From CAZLMG01 sp964560765 (lineage in GTDB: Bacteria > Bdellovibrionota_B > Oligoflexia > Oligoflexales > CAZLMG01): a DNA stretch of 64,000 nt. A program made the translations under genes and the position numbers. Below are positions 33,069 to 42,385 of this stretch, piece after piece. A model generated the notes under the pieces. That model did no database searches, had not been told where the DNA came from, and saw nothing but the letters and a program-made list of their open reading frames with translations. Numbering within the stretch: position 1 is the stretch's first letter; every line of letters starts with the position of its first letter. The stretch is taken from assembly GCA_964560765.1 (NCBI GenBank), contig CAZLMG010000019.1:1-64000 (forward strand), read 5' to 3'.

Positions 33069-33713
33069 CTAGCTTTTGTACTTAACTGCGCAGCCGTAGG
33101 CTGTCGTCGTGGTTTCGGCGATTGGCTTTCCCGACATGGAAGCGTCTAACGCATTGACCAGGTAAGGCTTAGCACCGTTCAAGGATTCAGGCTTGGCCGA
33201 TGGCTTGTCGTCGATTGCGCCCTGATAGACTAACTTTCCTTCAGGGTTGATCACATACATGTGTGGGGTTGTCTTGGCATCGTACTTTCGTCCGACGTCG
33301 CCACTTGGATCCATGAGCAGCGCTTTGGGGGCCGCATCACGCTCCTTGAGGATTTTGCTAGCTTCGGCGGCTGTGACATGACCTTGACTGCCCGGAGTCG
33401 ATGAAACAATGGTCAACCACACGACATCTTTGGCTGCATAGGTCTTCTGCAGTCCTTGCATGTTCTTTTGTGGCTCACCGTAGTGCTTCTTCACATAGGG
33501 GCAGTCGTTGTTGAACCACTCTAGGACGACATGCTTGCCTTTGAAGTCCGAAAGCTTATATGTCTTGCCATCGTGTCCGGGCAGGGTGAAATCGGGTGCT
33601 GCATCGCCTGTTTTCACGGTCACGGCAGAAGCCGTTGATGCGGTGATAGTCAGCCATGCAGTTCCGAGCATCGCTGCTAGAGTAGGGATTCGGATTGACC
33701 TGCAAACTTTCAT
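33069..33713 (-). CDS. Exported redoxin (peroxiredoxin/TlpA-like) protein
   Basis: The 214-residue product has a signal peptide (PTLAAMLGTAWLTITASTASA). The thioredoxin-fold domain follows: KTGDAAPDFTLPGHDGKTYKL, SDFKGKHVVLEWFNNDCPYV and KTTPHMYVINPEGKLVYQGAID with the cis-Pro. The active site has a single cysteine (CPYV), like AhpC/TSA-type peroxidases and unlike the CxxC of thiol oxidoreductases. A second Cys sits near the C-terminus (TTAYGCAVKY) and may be the resolving one. It starts with GGAG seven bases before the ATG. It follows the DsbD-like gene by 13 bases, so reducing power from DsbD for a periplasmic peroxidase is likely. Confidence 0.87.
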   Translation of the reverse strand: MKVCRSIRIPTLAAMLGTAWLTITASTASAVTVKTGDAAPDFTLPGHDGKTYKLSDFKGKHVVLEWFNNDCPYVKKHYGEPQKNMQGLQKTYAAKDVVWLTIVSSTPGSQGHVTAAEASKILKERDAAPKALLMDPSGDVGRKYDAKTTPHMYVINPEGKLVYQGAIDDKPSAKPESLNGAKPYLVNALDASMSGKPIAETTTTAYGCAVKYKS

Positions 33714-33726
33714 TTCAATCTCCATT

Positions 33727-35832
33727 CTAATTGGCTGGTTTAGCCAATGGTTTAAGATGCTCACCTAGGTTGCTCATCAGCAATCCAGGTGTCAGGACCT
33801 CTGGTAGAACGATCGGCTCTGTCGCCTCCGCAGCCCAAAAAAGGTACAGCGGAACGCCGATCCGATGATACCGCGCGAGCACTTCGGCAATGACCCGATC
33901 TCGTTTCGTCCAATCGGCTTGTAGGGCAACAATGTTGTTCGCCCTAAAAAACTCACCCACCTCTGCATGGCGAAAAGCGACTCGTTCGTTCACTTTACAG
34001 GTGATGCACCAATCAGCGGTGAAGTTAACAAATACGGGCCTGTCGCCGGCAATTGCAGCAGCCAAGTTCTCGGGGGTGAACGGCTGCCAAATGACTCCAG
34101 AATGACTGGCACTAGTCTTGGAGCTCTGGCTCGCGGATTCGGGAGGTGTTGAGTGGTGTGTTAAGAAAAGTCCAGCGACAATGGATGTTGTGGCGATCAG
34201 CCAGGCGATACCGGTTTTATTCAACCGACGATGAATCCAGAAAGCCAGACCTAACACCAGCATCGCTGCCAGAGTTGCGATGAGGGCGTCCTGATTTGCG
34301 ACTTGCCCTAGAACCCAAAGCAACCAAAGAGTTGTGGCGAGCAGTGGAAAGGCCATGAATTGGCGCAAAGTCTCCATCCACGCGCCAGGTCGAGGCAAGT
34401 GGCTGAGCCAGGTCGGACGAGCCATGAACAATAGGTACGGACTTCCCAGGCCCAGGCCAAGGAAAGCGAAGGTCGCCAATATCATGGGTGTTTCTTGGCT
34501 CATGGCGGCCCCCATGGCAAATCCCATGAATGGGGCTGTGCATGGAGAGGCGACTACGGCGGAAAGTACTCCCGTCATGAATTGACCGAAGGCGCCTTCG
34601 CGTTGCATGAGACGCCCTGCACTGCCAACAGACACCTGAATGTTGAACATGCCTAAAAAACTGGCCGCAAGTACGGCAAACAAAATACAAAGAAAGGCCA
34701 CGAAAATGGGGGACTGTAGCTGAAAACCCCAGCCCAACAGCGTGCCCGCAGATCGCAAAGCTGCCAAACTTCCGCCCAAGGCGACAAAAGATGCGACCAC
34801 GCCGGCGACATAGGCCATGCAGTCACGCTGAATGAGGCGGCGATCACCGTGGGCGTGTTGCATGATGCCAAGCAGTTTGATGGAGATGATGGGAAAGACG
34901 CACGGCATCAGGTTCAAGATGATGCCGCCCAAAAATGCGAAGACGAGGAGCTGCATTAGTTCCCAGTGGCTTTTTGTCGGTATTTCAATGGGCTGATCGA
35001 TGGTGACCCCGAAATTTCGCTCACCACTTTGCAGCACCAGAACGCCGCTTATGCGCTGCACCGTTGCCCCCGGACTGGGCATGATTGTGAACGAATCGAC
35101 ATCTGGAGAAAGCTTTTGGATACTTGGACGCTGAAAGGGAAGGCCGGACTGGGCGTTTGGATAGAAATCCGCGACCGTGAAATCAGCTAGATTTTGCACT
35201 TGGACTTGGATGGACTGGCCCTCGGCGGATCGAAGGGCAAGTATTCGTACAGTTTGCGCATCAGCCAACTGTGGCAGTTGACCCTTGTATGCTTGGATGG
35301 CGTCGTAGTTCGGCGACGGCGTGAAACTGTTGGTCAGCTGGGCCTTCCAGCTGAAATCACCAAAGGCCGGAATGCATTCAATCTTGCAGACGAGCCATTC
35401 TGCACTCAACCGCAATTCTATGGGGTTGGGGCCTTGGTAACTCGCTGGCACGGTCACGTCGAATAGGTACATCACGTCCCTGGCGTAGCCAAAGGACGTC
35501 AGGGGCGGCGTGTCAAACCGGGTTGGCAGGGGATAGTTTGGTCCTGTGATCGTGACACCGTCTGGTACTTTCCATTCGAAAAGCGGGGCGGCGCCGGAAT
35601 CTCCCGGATTGCTCCAGTAGGCGTGCCAGTCATTGTCTAATCGGATATGTAGGCCGACGACGGTGGTCGCGCCGGGAGCTAGGCCCGTGCTGTCGGTGAT
35701 GAGCCGAGCTCGTGAATGCGGGTGCGCGCTAAACTCCTGGGCACTGAGCGGCAAGGAGAGCATCGCGGCAACAACGAACAGAGCCCATAGGGTGCAGTTT
35801 CTTGGCGTGAGCGGCATGCGGGTCGGGGGCAT
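33727..35832 (-). CDS. DsbD-like thiol:disulfide reductase (ScsB-type N-domain)
   Basis: The 701-residue protein moves electrons from cytoplasmic thioredoxin across the inner membrane to periplasmic proteins. After a signal peptide (LWALFVVAAMLSLPLSAQ) comes a periplasmic beta domain of about 270 residues with WLVCKIECIPAFGDFSW, whose Cys pair fits ScsB/DsbD-type N-domains. About eight transmembrane helices follow, with MPCVFPIISIKLLG and ASPCTAPFMGFAMGAAM holding the two membrane cysteines. A C-terminal thioredoxin domain (VNFTADWCITCKVNE) completes it. AGGA lies seven bases before the ATG. It is the first gene of a pair with the redoxin, its probable client. Confidence 0.93.
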   Translation of the reverse strand: MPPTRMPLTPRNCTLWALFVVAAMLSLPLSAQEFSAHPHSRARLITDSTGLAPGATTVVGLHIRLDNDWHAYWSNPGDSGAAPLFEWKVPDGVTITGPNYPLPTRFDTPPLTSFGYARDVMYLFDVTVPASYQGPNPIELRLSAEWLVCKIECIPAFGDFSWKAQLTNSFTPSPNYDAIQAYKGQLPQLADAQTVRILALRSAEGQSIQVQVQNLADFTVADFYPNAQSGLPFQRPSIQKLSPDVDSFTIMPSPGATVQRISGVLVLQSGERNFGVTIDQPIEIPTKSHWELMQLLVFAFLGGIILNLMPCVFPIISIKLLGIMQHAHGDRRLIQRDCMAYVAGVVASFVALGGSLAALRSAGTLLGWGFQLQSPIFVAFLCILFAVLAASFLGMFNIQVSVGSAGRLMQREGAFGQFMTGVLSAVVASPCTAPFMGFAMGAAMSQETPMILATFAFLGLGLGSPYLLFMARPTWLSHLPRPGAWMETLRQFMAFPLLATTLWLLWVLGQVANQDALIATLAAMLVLGLAFWIHRRLNKTGIAWLIATTSIVAGLFLTHHSTPPESASQSSKTSASHSGVIWQPFTPENLAAAIAGDRPVFVNFTADWCITCKVNERVAFRHAEVGEFFRANNIVALQADWTKRDRVIAEVLARYHRIGVPLYLFWAAEATEPIVLPEVLTPGLLMSNLGEHLKPLAKPAN

Positions 35833-36036
35833 TGAAAGATCCTAGTCCAGTGTCCTTGCCGAGAGATCCAGAAAAAGCCAGTGTGGACAAATATATATGA
35901 CTTTTTCGTGAGAAGCTTGCTGTCCGTACTTTTGCCCGGATTTGACCTGTCTGCATAGATCGGCGAACATATACTTTCACTGACAGAAATCGATCGTTGG
36001 CCGGCCGCTCGCGTCGGCCCATTGCTGGGGGTAACC

Positions 36037-36636
36037 ATGCACGCATTTTCAATCGTTGGCCTGTTGGCAGCCCTGGGCGTATTAGCGGTAGCCTCTGCTT
36101 GCCGTTCGACTCCGACTCATGATCATGCTGAGCTGAAAGATGTGCTGACTGACGGATATCCAAAAGTGATTAGATCAACAAACGAGCTGACTTTTAAGCG
36201 CAATATCAAATTGCTAGATGGCGAGCCCCAGCAATTTGCGCGGGCGGGCTACAAGGCAGAGGCGAATTGCGTGCAGCTTGGGCAATACGAGAAACGTTGG
36301 GAATACGTGGTGATTGGGGATGGGCCTTGCCCCGAGCAGGGGTTGCTGGCTCAGCCACGCTTCGTCTTGGCTAAAGCGGTCAGTCCACTCACAAAAATGC
36401 AGAGCAGCGTGCATCTGCACACGAGTCGGGGCTGGGTCCAGGTAGCCTATGCCGCGGAAGACATATTGTTTGGTCTGTGCTCGTCCTTGTCCGGTGAGGG
36501 CCAAGATAATCAGTTCTTAACTGGGATAAACTGCGATGTCGTCATCGACGCGAAGTCGGGAGTACTCAGAGAAATTAGCATTAAGGCGAAAGCTAGAGTC
36601 AGCATTCCTGCACCAACCCAGCCCACCGCCAAATAG
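36037..36636 (+). CDS. Hypothetical lipoprotein
   Basis: The 199-residue product has a signal peptide ending in SAC (VGLLAALGVLAVASACRS), a probable lipobox. The mature part has no recognised domain. A histidine-rich start (THDHAELK) follows the lipidated Cys. Cysteines occur at about every 30 residues (EANCVQLG, DGPCPEQG, FGLCSSLS, GINCDVVID), which could form two disulphides in an oxidising compartment, consistent with the DsbD gene next door. GGGGGTAACC precedes the ATG; a TTG five codons earlier is less likely. The gene is divergent from dsbD. Confidence 0.75.
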   Translation: MHAFSIVGLLAALGVLAVASACRSTPTHDHAELKDVLTDGYPKVIRSTNELTFKRNIKLLDGEPQQFARAGYKAEANCVQLGQYEKRWEYVVIGDGPCPEQGLLAQPRFVLAKAVSPLTKMQSSVHLHTSRGWVQVAYAAEDILFGLCSSLSGEGQDNQFLTGINCDVVIDAKSGVLREISIKAKARVSIPAPTQPTAK

Positions 36637-36747
36637 GAAACGGTGCGTCCCTGCTAACCGGGGCGCGCTCCACTGGCCAGATGTTTTCGCATGATTCAGG
36701 TTCTGGTACCATTTCAGGCAATATGATTAGGCCATTAGGAGGCGTTT

Positions 36748-37977
36748 ATGATCCGGAAGCTAACGGCAGTTGCATTGATTTCGACGCTATCGCTTACCCA
36801 TTTCGCGTGCCAAGAGAAAGATGATGAAAGTACGACTGAGCAAACGGGTCAGCTAACCCTTAATTTGACAGCCATGCCTGTGAATATGGCGTTGGCGCTG
36901 GCGAGCATTCCTGGCGAATTTCGCGATTTACCCATCAATACAACCGGCAGTGGCGATGGCCTGTACTCTCTCAAGATGTATTTCCGCAGCATTCAACTTT
37001 GCAACTCTTTGGATGACAACGGATCTGGGTACTCAAATCCGCAGGGCTGCGTCGATATTTACACAAATGATTCGGACACTTACAACGGTCTGACCGGGCC
37101 CACTGCAGCGGAACGGGCGACGTTTTCTGATAGCAGTACCGGCAAGTTCTACGACGTCTTGTCCGAGACGGACTTGGCAAGCCTCAATACCGGCGTTGCC
37201 GTTGCTGTGGGGGAATATAACTACGGCATCATCGAAACCCATCCCTGGGTAAAGATTAAAGCCAGGTCAGGAGGGTTGTGCACCAAAGCCGCAGGGGCTG
37301 TGGAGGATAGCTCGACAGGAGGGGATGGCATCGTAACCTACCACACCAAGGTTGATTCACTGAGCTGCGGCGATGGAGAGCCAGAAGAGGTTCTGAGTTA
37401 CATCACGAATGCCAACACAAAATTCAAATTTCTGGCCCCGTTTAGTGTCCAGGAAGGCGATAGTGTCATCCTCGATTTAGCATTTAACTTGGCACAAGAG
37501 GTACGCGCCCTCGAGGGCAATTTTGGCGGAAATTTACGGGCCAGCGATGCAGACAACGCATTTTACGTGCCGATGATTCGCATTGGAGCCGCTCCACGCT
37601 TATCGACTCAAACAACCAAAGTTGAAACCTACCTCATGGGAACCGCAGCCCAGAAAGAGCAAGTTCGGGTCCAGTTCTATTACAACAGCGACGATACCAG
37701 TAAGAGCATTTTAGGAATCAACGGTGCTGTTCTGGCAACGCCAGCGTCACTGGAATCCAAAGCCAACAAGGCCATTTATTCGTCGTCGGTGGTGCAAGAT
37801 GGTACATCAATATCGCTGCGCACTTGGGACGGCAAGACCATCATGAGTTTCGACCGTGGCGCGGCCGGGACCATGGAGTATACGTGCGAGTCCTCGCCGC
37901 CCTATATGCTTGAAGAGTGTGAAGGACAGGAAACAGCAACATACGTCTATGATGCGCCCGTGGTCACCGACCTGTAA
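36748..37977 (+). CDS. Hypothetical lipoprotein
   Basis: The 409-residue product starts with a lipoprotein signal (MIRKLTAVALISTLSLTHFACQ). The mature part is acidic and Asn/Ser/Thr-rich, with beta-strand-like segments (LYSLKMYFRSIQLCNSL, GEYNYGIIETHPWVKIKA, GDSVILDLAFNLAQEV). Three Cys pairs are visible (LCNSL/GCVDI, LCTKA/LSCGDG, YTCES/EECEG). It resembles the DUF4382-like surface lipoproteins in general style, but I cannot assign a family. AGGAGG lies seven bases before the ATG. A strong hairpin follows the gene at 38003-38028. No operon partner. Confidence 0.77.
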   Translation: MIRKLTAVALISTLSLTHFACQEKDDESTTEQTGQLTLNLTAMPVNMALALASIPGEFRDLPINTTGSGDGLYSLKMYFRSIQLCNSLDDNGSGYSNPQGCVDIYTNDSDTYNGLTGPTAAERATFSDSSTGKFYDVLSETDLASLNTGVAVAVGEYNYGIIETHPWVKIKARSGGLCTKAAGAVEDSSTGGDGIVTYHTKVDSLSCGDGEPEEVLSYITNANTKFKFLAPFSVQEGDSVILDLAFNLAQEVRALEGNFGGNLRASDADNAFYVPMIRIGAAPRLSTQTTKVETYLMGTAAQKEQVRVQFYYNSDDTSKSILGINGAVLATPASLESKANKAIYSSSVVQDGTSISLRTWDGKTIMSFDRGAAGTMEYTCESSPPYMLEECEGQETATYVYDAPVVTDL

Positions 37978-38406
37978 CCGATATTATTGACTTTCTCTGC
38001 AGCGGCCTGTTCCACCTGGGACAGGCCGTTCGATTTCAAGGCTGTCGCACAAGAAGATGTATCGAGAGCAGGACATGGTGTGTCCTGTCGACAGCGGCTC
38101 TGCCCAATGTTTTGCAGTCAGATTCTTGCCTCGGATCGATTGTTCCCGCGCGAGCCCCAATGCAAAGTTTGTTCAGCGAAGGAGCGTTGCACGACCCGTG
38201 ACTGCAGCTTTGCGCGTCGGTTCTGACCCGGTCCAGGTGGGATAGGTGCAAAATTCAAGCGCGGCGGGAACATCATTTGGAACAGAGTGTGCAAAATCGC
38301 GCAAGATTGACGCATTTGCGGCTTGCTAGTTGCATGGATGGTGATAGAAGTGTGCCGCCTGTTAGCGCAGTCAAATGCGTAGATTAACCCAATTGGAACC
38401 GTCTCG
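37978..38406. other. Gene-free interval, 429 bases
   Basis: After the hairpin at 38003-38028 I see no convincing gene; short open frames here lack ribosome sites and domains. Two related inverted sequences, CGCATTTGCG (38311-38320, itself palindromic) and CAAATGCG (38372-38379), lie 30-95 bases before the downstream kinase gene and could be an operator pair. The region probably also holds that gene's promoter. Confidence 0.4.
38003..38028 (+). terminator. Hairpin after the 36748-37977 lipoprotein gene
   Basis: CGGCCTGTTCC (38003-38013) pairs with GGGACAGGCCG (38018-38028) over 11 base pairs with one G-T wobble and a 4-base loop, 26 bases after the stop codon. A short TTCGATTTC follows in place of a clean T-tract, so the intrinsic terminator call is moderate. 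Confidence 0.55.
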
Positions 38407-40155
38407 ATGCAAGAGCTGAATCACGGCTCATTTGGCAAGTTACCTTCGACAAGCGACACCCTCGCATCGTTGCAGAGTGAGCTCGCTCGCCACGAGTGGG
38501 TTGAGACCCTTCTCGAGTTGCAGACCGATATTCTCGAGCTCATCGCTGCCAATAAGCCCATGCGTTTCGTGCTCGACGAAATCACGCGAGCCATGGAGTC
38601 TATTCGATCGAATATGTCTGCATCCATCCTATTACTTGACGGGCAGTTGCTACGCCATGGAAGTGCGCCATCGCTTCCTGACGAATTCAACCGAGCGATT
38701 GAGGGTGTGCAAATTGGGCCCAACGTTGGATCTTGCGGTACGGCCGCGTATCTGAATCAAATGATCATTGTTTCCGATATTGCTGTCGATCATTATTGGT
38801 CCGAGTATCGGGACCTGGCCTTGAAGTTTGGCTTGCGCGCTTGCTGGTCCATGCCCATTCGGGACCCGAATGGGCAAGTGTCGGGAACCTTTGCTATGTA
38901 CTATCGCGAAGTGCAAGCGCCCAACGAGCGTGATTTGGAATTGATTCAGCTGGCAAGTCACCTTGCTTCCATCGCCATTGAAGGGGAGCGGCGCCAGCGT
39001 GAAATGCAAGAAGCGACGGCGAAGCTCGAGGAGAATATCGCCCGTCGAAATCATTTTTTGGCAGTGCTAAGTCACGAATTGCGGAATCCACTTGCCGTGA
39101 TCGTCACTGGGTCAAATCTCTTGGACTCAGCCGATTGCGTCACATCCGAACTTCGCCCTATTGTGGGAGCGTTATCGCGGCAATCCCGGCATATGGGTCA
39201 GATTTTAGATGACTTGCTAGACGCGTCTCGACTGACTCACAATAAATTCAAGTTGAACCGGCAGCCTACTGACATCTGCCAGCTCGTGCGGCAAGTTTGC
39301 CAGGATTGGAAAGAGGTTTTGCGCGAAGGCCGTTGCCATATGACCATGAGTATGCCCCAAAGCCCTATTTGGTGCGATTTGGATGGTGTTCGTTTGGCTC
39401 AGTGCCTGGCAAATCTAATTAACAATGCGCGCAAGTACTCCAGCGCGGTGTGTCATATTGAAGTTGAGCTGCGCTTGCAGGATAGGCACAAGACGGTCGA
39501 GATCGTCGTTCGCGATAAGGGTCTGGGTATGACGCCTGATGCCGTTGAAAGAATTTTTAAACCGTTTGAAAGTGGTCGTTCGCATCCAGGGCGTCCGCAA
39601 GGAATGGGTTTAGGGTTAGGCCTGTACATCGTTCGCGGGATCGTCGAGCTGCACGGAGGATCTGTGCGAGCCACCAGTCCTGGACCCGGTTTGGGCTCGA
39701 CGTTTATCATCTCCTTGCCCATCGTTGAGCCAGTACTTCAACCACAGACTTTCAGTGAGAGAGTCGACGTCGGTGCAATAAGCCCTCGGCGCGTCCTCGT
39801 GATCGAGGATAGTCCAGACTTGTCCATGCTAACGAAACTAATTCTTCAGCATGCTGGCCATGAAGTATTTACGGCAGAAAACGGCGCTGAAGGTATCCGA
39901 CTTGCCCAGGAAATTATACCCGACGTGGTGCTCTGTGACATTGGGCTTGGTGGCGAAATGGATGGCTATGAAGTCGCAGCGACATTGCGTGCGGATAAAT
40001 TTTTGTCGCGAGCATACGTCGTCGCACTCACTGGCTATGGACAAGAGAGCGATCGACTTACGGCACGCGGCGCAGGCTTTAGCTTTCATCTTACCAAGCC
40101 GGTGGGTCGAGAGAAATTGCTAGAGGTGGTGCAAAAAATGCCACATTTTAAGTAG
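38407..40155 (+). CDS. GAF-domain hybrid histidine kinase with C-terminal receiver
   Basis: This 582-residue soluble kinase has four modules. A GAF sensor covers about residues 35-190 (SMPIRDPNGQVSGTFAMYY is its typical end; GSCGTAAYLNQMIIVSDI its middle). A short coiled linker leads to HisKA with LAVLSHELRNPLAVIV (His223), then HATPase_c (N-box LANLINNARKYSS, G-boxes MGLGLGLYIVRGIVELHGG). A receiver (about residues 460-580) has VLVIEDSPDLSML, Asp511 in VVLCDIGLG, Thr in ALTGYG and Lys in LTKPVG. It probably senses a cytoplasmic small molecule through GAF. No DNA-binding partner is next to it, so phosphotransfer goes to an unlinked protein. The Shine-Dalgarno is weak. Confidence 0.93.
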   Translation: MQELNHGSFGKLPSTSDTLASLQSELARHEWVETLLELQTDILELIAANKPMRFVLDEITRAMESIRSNMSASILLLDGQLLRHGSAPSLPDEFNRAIEGVQIGPNVGSCGTAAYLNQMIIVSDIAVDHYWSEYRDLALKFGLRACWSMPIRDPNGQVSGTFAMYYREVQAPNERDLELIQLASHLASIAIEGERRQREMQEATAKLEENIARRNHFLAVLSHELRNPLAVIVTGSNLLDSADCVTSELRPIVGALSRQSRHMGQILDDLLDASRLTHNKFKLNRQPTDICQLVRQVCQDWKEVLREGRCHMTMSMPQSPIWCDLDGVRLAQCLANLINNARKYSSAVCHIEVELRLQDRHKTVEIVVRDKGLGMTPDAVERIFKPFESGRSHPGRPQGMGLGLGLYIVRGIVELHGGSVRATSPGPGLGSTFIISLPIVEPVLQPQTFSERVDVGAISPRRVLVIEDSPDLSMLTKLILQHAGHEVFTAENGAEGIRLAQEIIPDVVLCDIGLGGEMDGYEVAATLRADKFLSRAYVVALTGYGQESDRLTARGAGFSFHLTKPVGREKLLEVVQKMPHFK

Positions 40156-40312
40156 AGACGTTTTCCAGCCTGACTCCCGTCTGTACATGGCGCGACTCTG
40201 ACGCCAACTCCCCGTCAAATTGACTCAATTGCGCATTTGGTGAATCAAACTTAATAATCGTTAGTAGGGCTTCGCCTAGCGATTGGATGTTCGTCAATTT
40301 GAAGGAGGGGGT

Positions 40313-41041
40313 ATGCGCCTCGCAAATGTGCTCTTGGCATGCGCACTAGTTTCCGCATGTAGTGACTCAGGCGGCGGCAAGGCCGACAGGCGCAAGCCAA
40401 AGCTAGTCCCGCAAGCTGCCGAGACAGAAAAGCAAGCAGAAGGAAATCCAGGCTCGGGCGAGGGTTCTACTGAATTGACCGGTGGACACAACGGCGAGCG
40501 GGAATCAACCTTAACTGTCGATGTGGAGGGTGTCACCTGGAGCGCAGTTGAGCGCTCTGGATCTCTTCACCTTGTACAGCTACCAACTCGCTACTATTTG
40601 CAGTTGCATTCCATTGAGGGCGGCGAGGGCGGAATTGCAATCGGTGGTGGGTTCGAGGCGATTGCCCCTCGCTGTGAAAGCCTGGCCACACAAAATTTGG
40701 AACAGGCCCTGCGATCGGCGGGCTGGGGCATGGCCGGTCTCTATCAGTATCCCCGAGACGAGTCGGTGTATTTGGCGATTGAAGCCGCGTTTCAGCAGAA
40801 TCTTCGGCGAAGCGATCTCTCGCTATTGATTCCTGAGGCCCCTGCCACAGTTCAGGTGCTGGTGCAAGATGGCGCTTGGTCAACAAAATCAGATGCGGCG
40901 GCGGAGTCCTTTCGAGTGTGGGCTGAGCAAGGTGCAACTGGGGAAGTGCTCGCCTATCACGGATTTGCGGAAACACATTTTTCCTTAGCGACTTTGTGTG
41001 ACAGCTATCAGGGGAAAATTTACATAGATGTTGTTTGGTAA
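40313..41041 (+). CDS. Hypothetical lipoprotein
   Basis: The 242-residue product has a short signal and lipobox SAC (RLANVLLACALVSACSDSGG). A basic then acidic low-complexity linker (to about residue 70) tethers a compact C-terminal domain with YLQLHSIEGGEGGIAIGGGF, CESLATQNLEQAL and TLCDSYQGKIYIDVVW. No family recognised. AAGGAGGGGGT directly before the ATG is a near-perfect ribosome site and sets the start; the open frame reaches back ten more codons to TTG. The GH26-like gene begins 41 bases after its stop, so they may form an operon. Confidence 0.76.
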   Translation: MRLANVLLACALVSACSDSGGGKADRRKPKLVPQAAETEKQAEGNPGSGEGSTELTGGHNGERESTLTVDVEGVTWSAVERSGSLHLVQLPTRYYLQLHSIEGGEGGIAIGGGFEAIAPRCESLATQNLEQALRSAGWGMAGLYQYPRDESVYLAIEAAFQQNLRRSDLSLLIPEAPATVQVLVQDGAWSTKSDAAAESFRVWAEQGATGEVLAYHGFAETHFSLATLCDSYQGKIYIDVVW

Positions 41042-41082
41042 AGCCAGGCGCACGATGAAATCCTATTGAGGAGGCCGGAACG

Positions 41083-42354
41083 ATGCAGGTACGAATTCTG
41101 AATGGGCTCATGGGGCTAATAGTTGCTGCCTGGGCACAGGCCGGGAATGCAGTGGAATTAAAACTGCTGCCGCCTACCAACGGTATCTATCATGGCACTT
41201 TTCCTGACACTGTCGAAACGGAAGGTGCAGGGCAAGTTCTACCCAATACACGCTCGTATGAGCAACTTGCAGGGAATCAAACCGCCTATGTCATTCTTGG
41301 AAATCCATGGTATCGGGGGATTCGCTTTCCCGCCGACCAAGTTCGGGAAGTTCAGAAACTCAATAAGCTTCCACTCGTGCAGATCATGCCATGGGTTCAG
41401 CGCCGACGCGATGACGGTCCTGACCCGGTGTTTCATTTGCGCAAGATCGTGTCTGGACGCTTTGATGGCGATTTGCGCCGCTATGCTGCCGATGTACAGG
41501 CCAATGGTAAGGCTATCGCCTTGAGCTTTGCTCCCGAGATGAACGGGTCCTGGCACCCTTGGTCGGGACTGCACATTGGTGCAGGGACCAGCACGGAATA
41601 CGGAGACCCGGCGGTCGCTGATGGCCCCGAGTTGTATCGTGATGCCTATCGGCATGTCGTCACCCTTTTTCGCCAGGCAGGCGTTCAGAATGTGACCTGG
41701 TTCTTTCACTTTACGGCCATCAATCGGCCCAATCAGTCGTGGAATGCCGCTGAACAATACTATCCCGGTGATGCGTTCGTCGATTGGGTCGGTGTTTCCA
41801 GTTACAGCGCCCAGCAAACGCGGGATATGTGGGAGGACTTTACCGTCTTGGTGGATGATGCCTATGCTGCTTTCGAACGGATGACGACGAGCAAGCCATT
41901 CGCTGTGCTCGAATTTGGTACCATCGAGGACCCGTTGAATCGATATCGAAAGGCGGATTGGATCAGCAATGCCCTTTCAGCGATCAACGCCGGACGCTAC
42001 CCTAGGTTGAAGGCGATCTCTTATTGGCACGAGCGTAGTTGGGATGCGGCAGACGACTCGTTTAACATGCGAATTGATTCCAGCCGCGTGGCCCGTGATG
42101 CCTTCGTCGAAGGATTGCGTGGCGGTCGTTTTATCTCGACTCCGCAGACAACCAAGCCGACCGAATCGGAAATCTTTTGTTACTGTGGATTCGTGCCCGT
42201 GAACGGCGTCAGCAATTGTGCTGTTTGGCGGCCGGGAGATCAGCTCCTGAAAGAGTATCGTCGTTTGAGTTCTTGTACCGTCAATGTCTGCCAACAATTG
42301 TTCTCAGCGTCGACGCAGCAATATTGTGGCGGAAAATATAAGGCCTATCCATAA
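41083..42354 (+). CDS. Exported GH26-like endo-beta-mannanase-type glycosidase
   Basis: The 423-residue product has a signal peptide (LNGLMGLIVAAWAQAGNA). A TIM-barrel domain follows with the clan-A features of family GH26: the acid/base Glu152 in LSFAPEMNGSWHPWSG and the nucleophile Glu277 in FAVLEFGTIED at the ends of strands 4 and 7, plus VGVSSYS between them. Likely it cleaves beta-mannan or a related polysaccharide outside the cell; the exact substrate is not visible. A Thr/Pro linker (FISTPQTTKPTES) leads to a C-terminal Cys-rich module of about 55 residues (FCYCGF, NCAVW, SSCTVNVCQQ, YCGGK) with six cysteines, possibly a carbohydrate-binding or disulphide-rich tail. Confidence 0.83.
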   Translation: MQVRILNGLMGLIVAAWAQAGNAVELKLLPPTNGIYHGTFPDTVETEGAGQVLPNTRSYEQLAGNQTAYVILGNPWYRGIRFPADQVREVQKLNKLPLVQIMPWVQRRRDDGPDPVFHLRKIVSGRFDGDLRRYAADVQANGKAIALSFAPEMNGSWHPWSGLHIGAGTSTEYGDPAVADGPELYRDAYRHVVTLFRQAGVQNVTWFFHFTAINRPNQSWNAAEQYYPGDAFVDWVGVSSYSAQQTRDMWEDFTVLVDDAYAAFERMTTSKPFAVLEFGTIEDPLNRYRKADWISNALSAINAGRYPRLKAISYWHERSWDAADDSFNMRIDSSRVARDAFVEGLRGGRFISTPQTTKPTESEIFCYCGFVPVNGVSNCAVWRPGDQLLKEYRRLSSCTVNVCQQLFSASTQQYCGGKYKAYP

Positions 42355-42385
42355 CGAGGCCAGCCTCTTGGAGTGCGGGTTGCCG

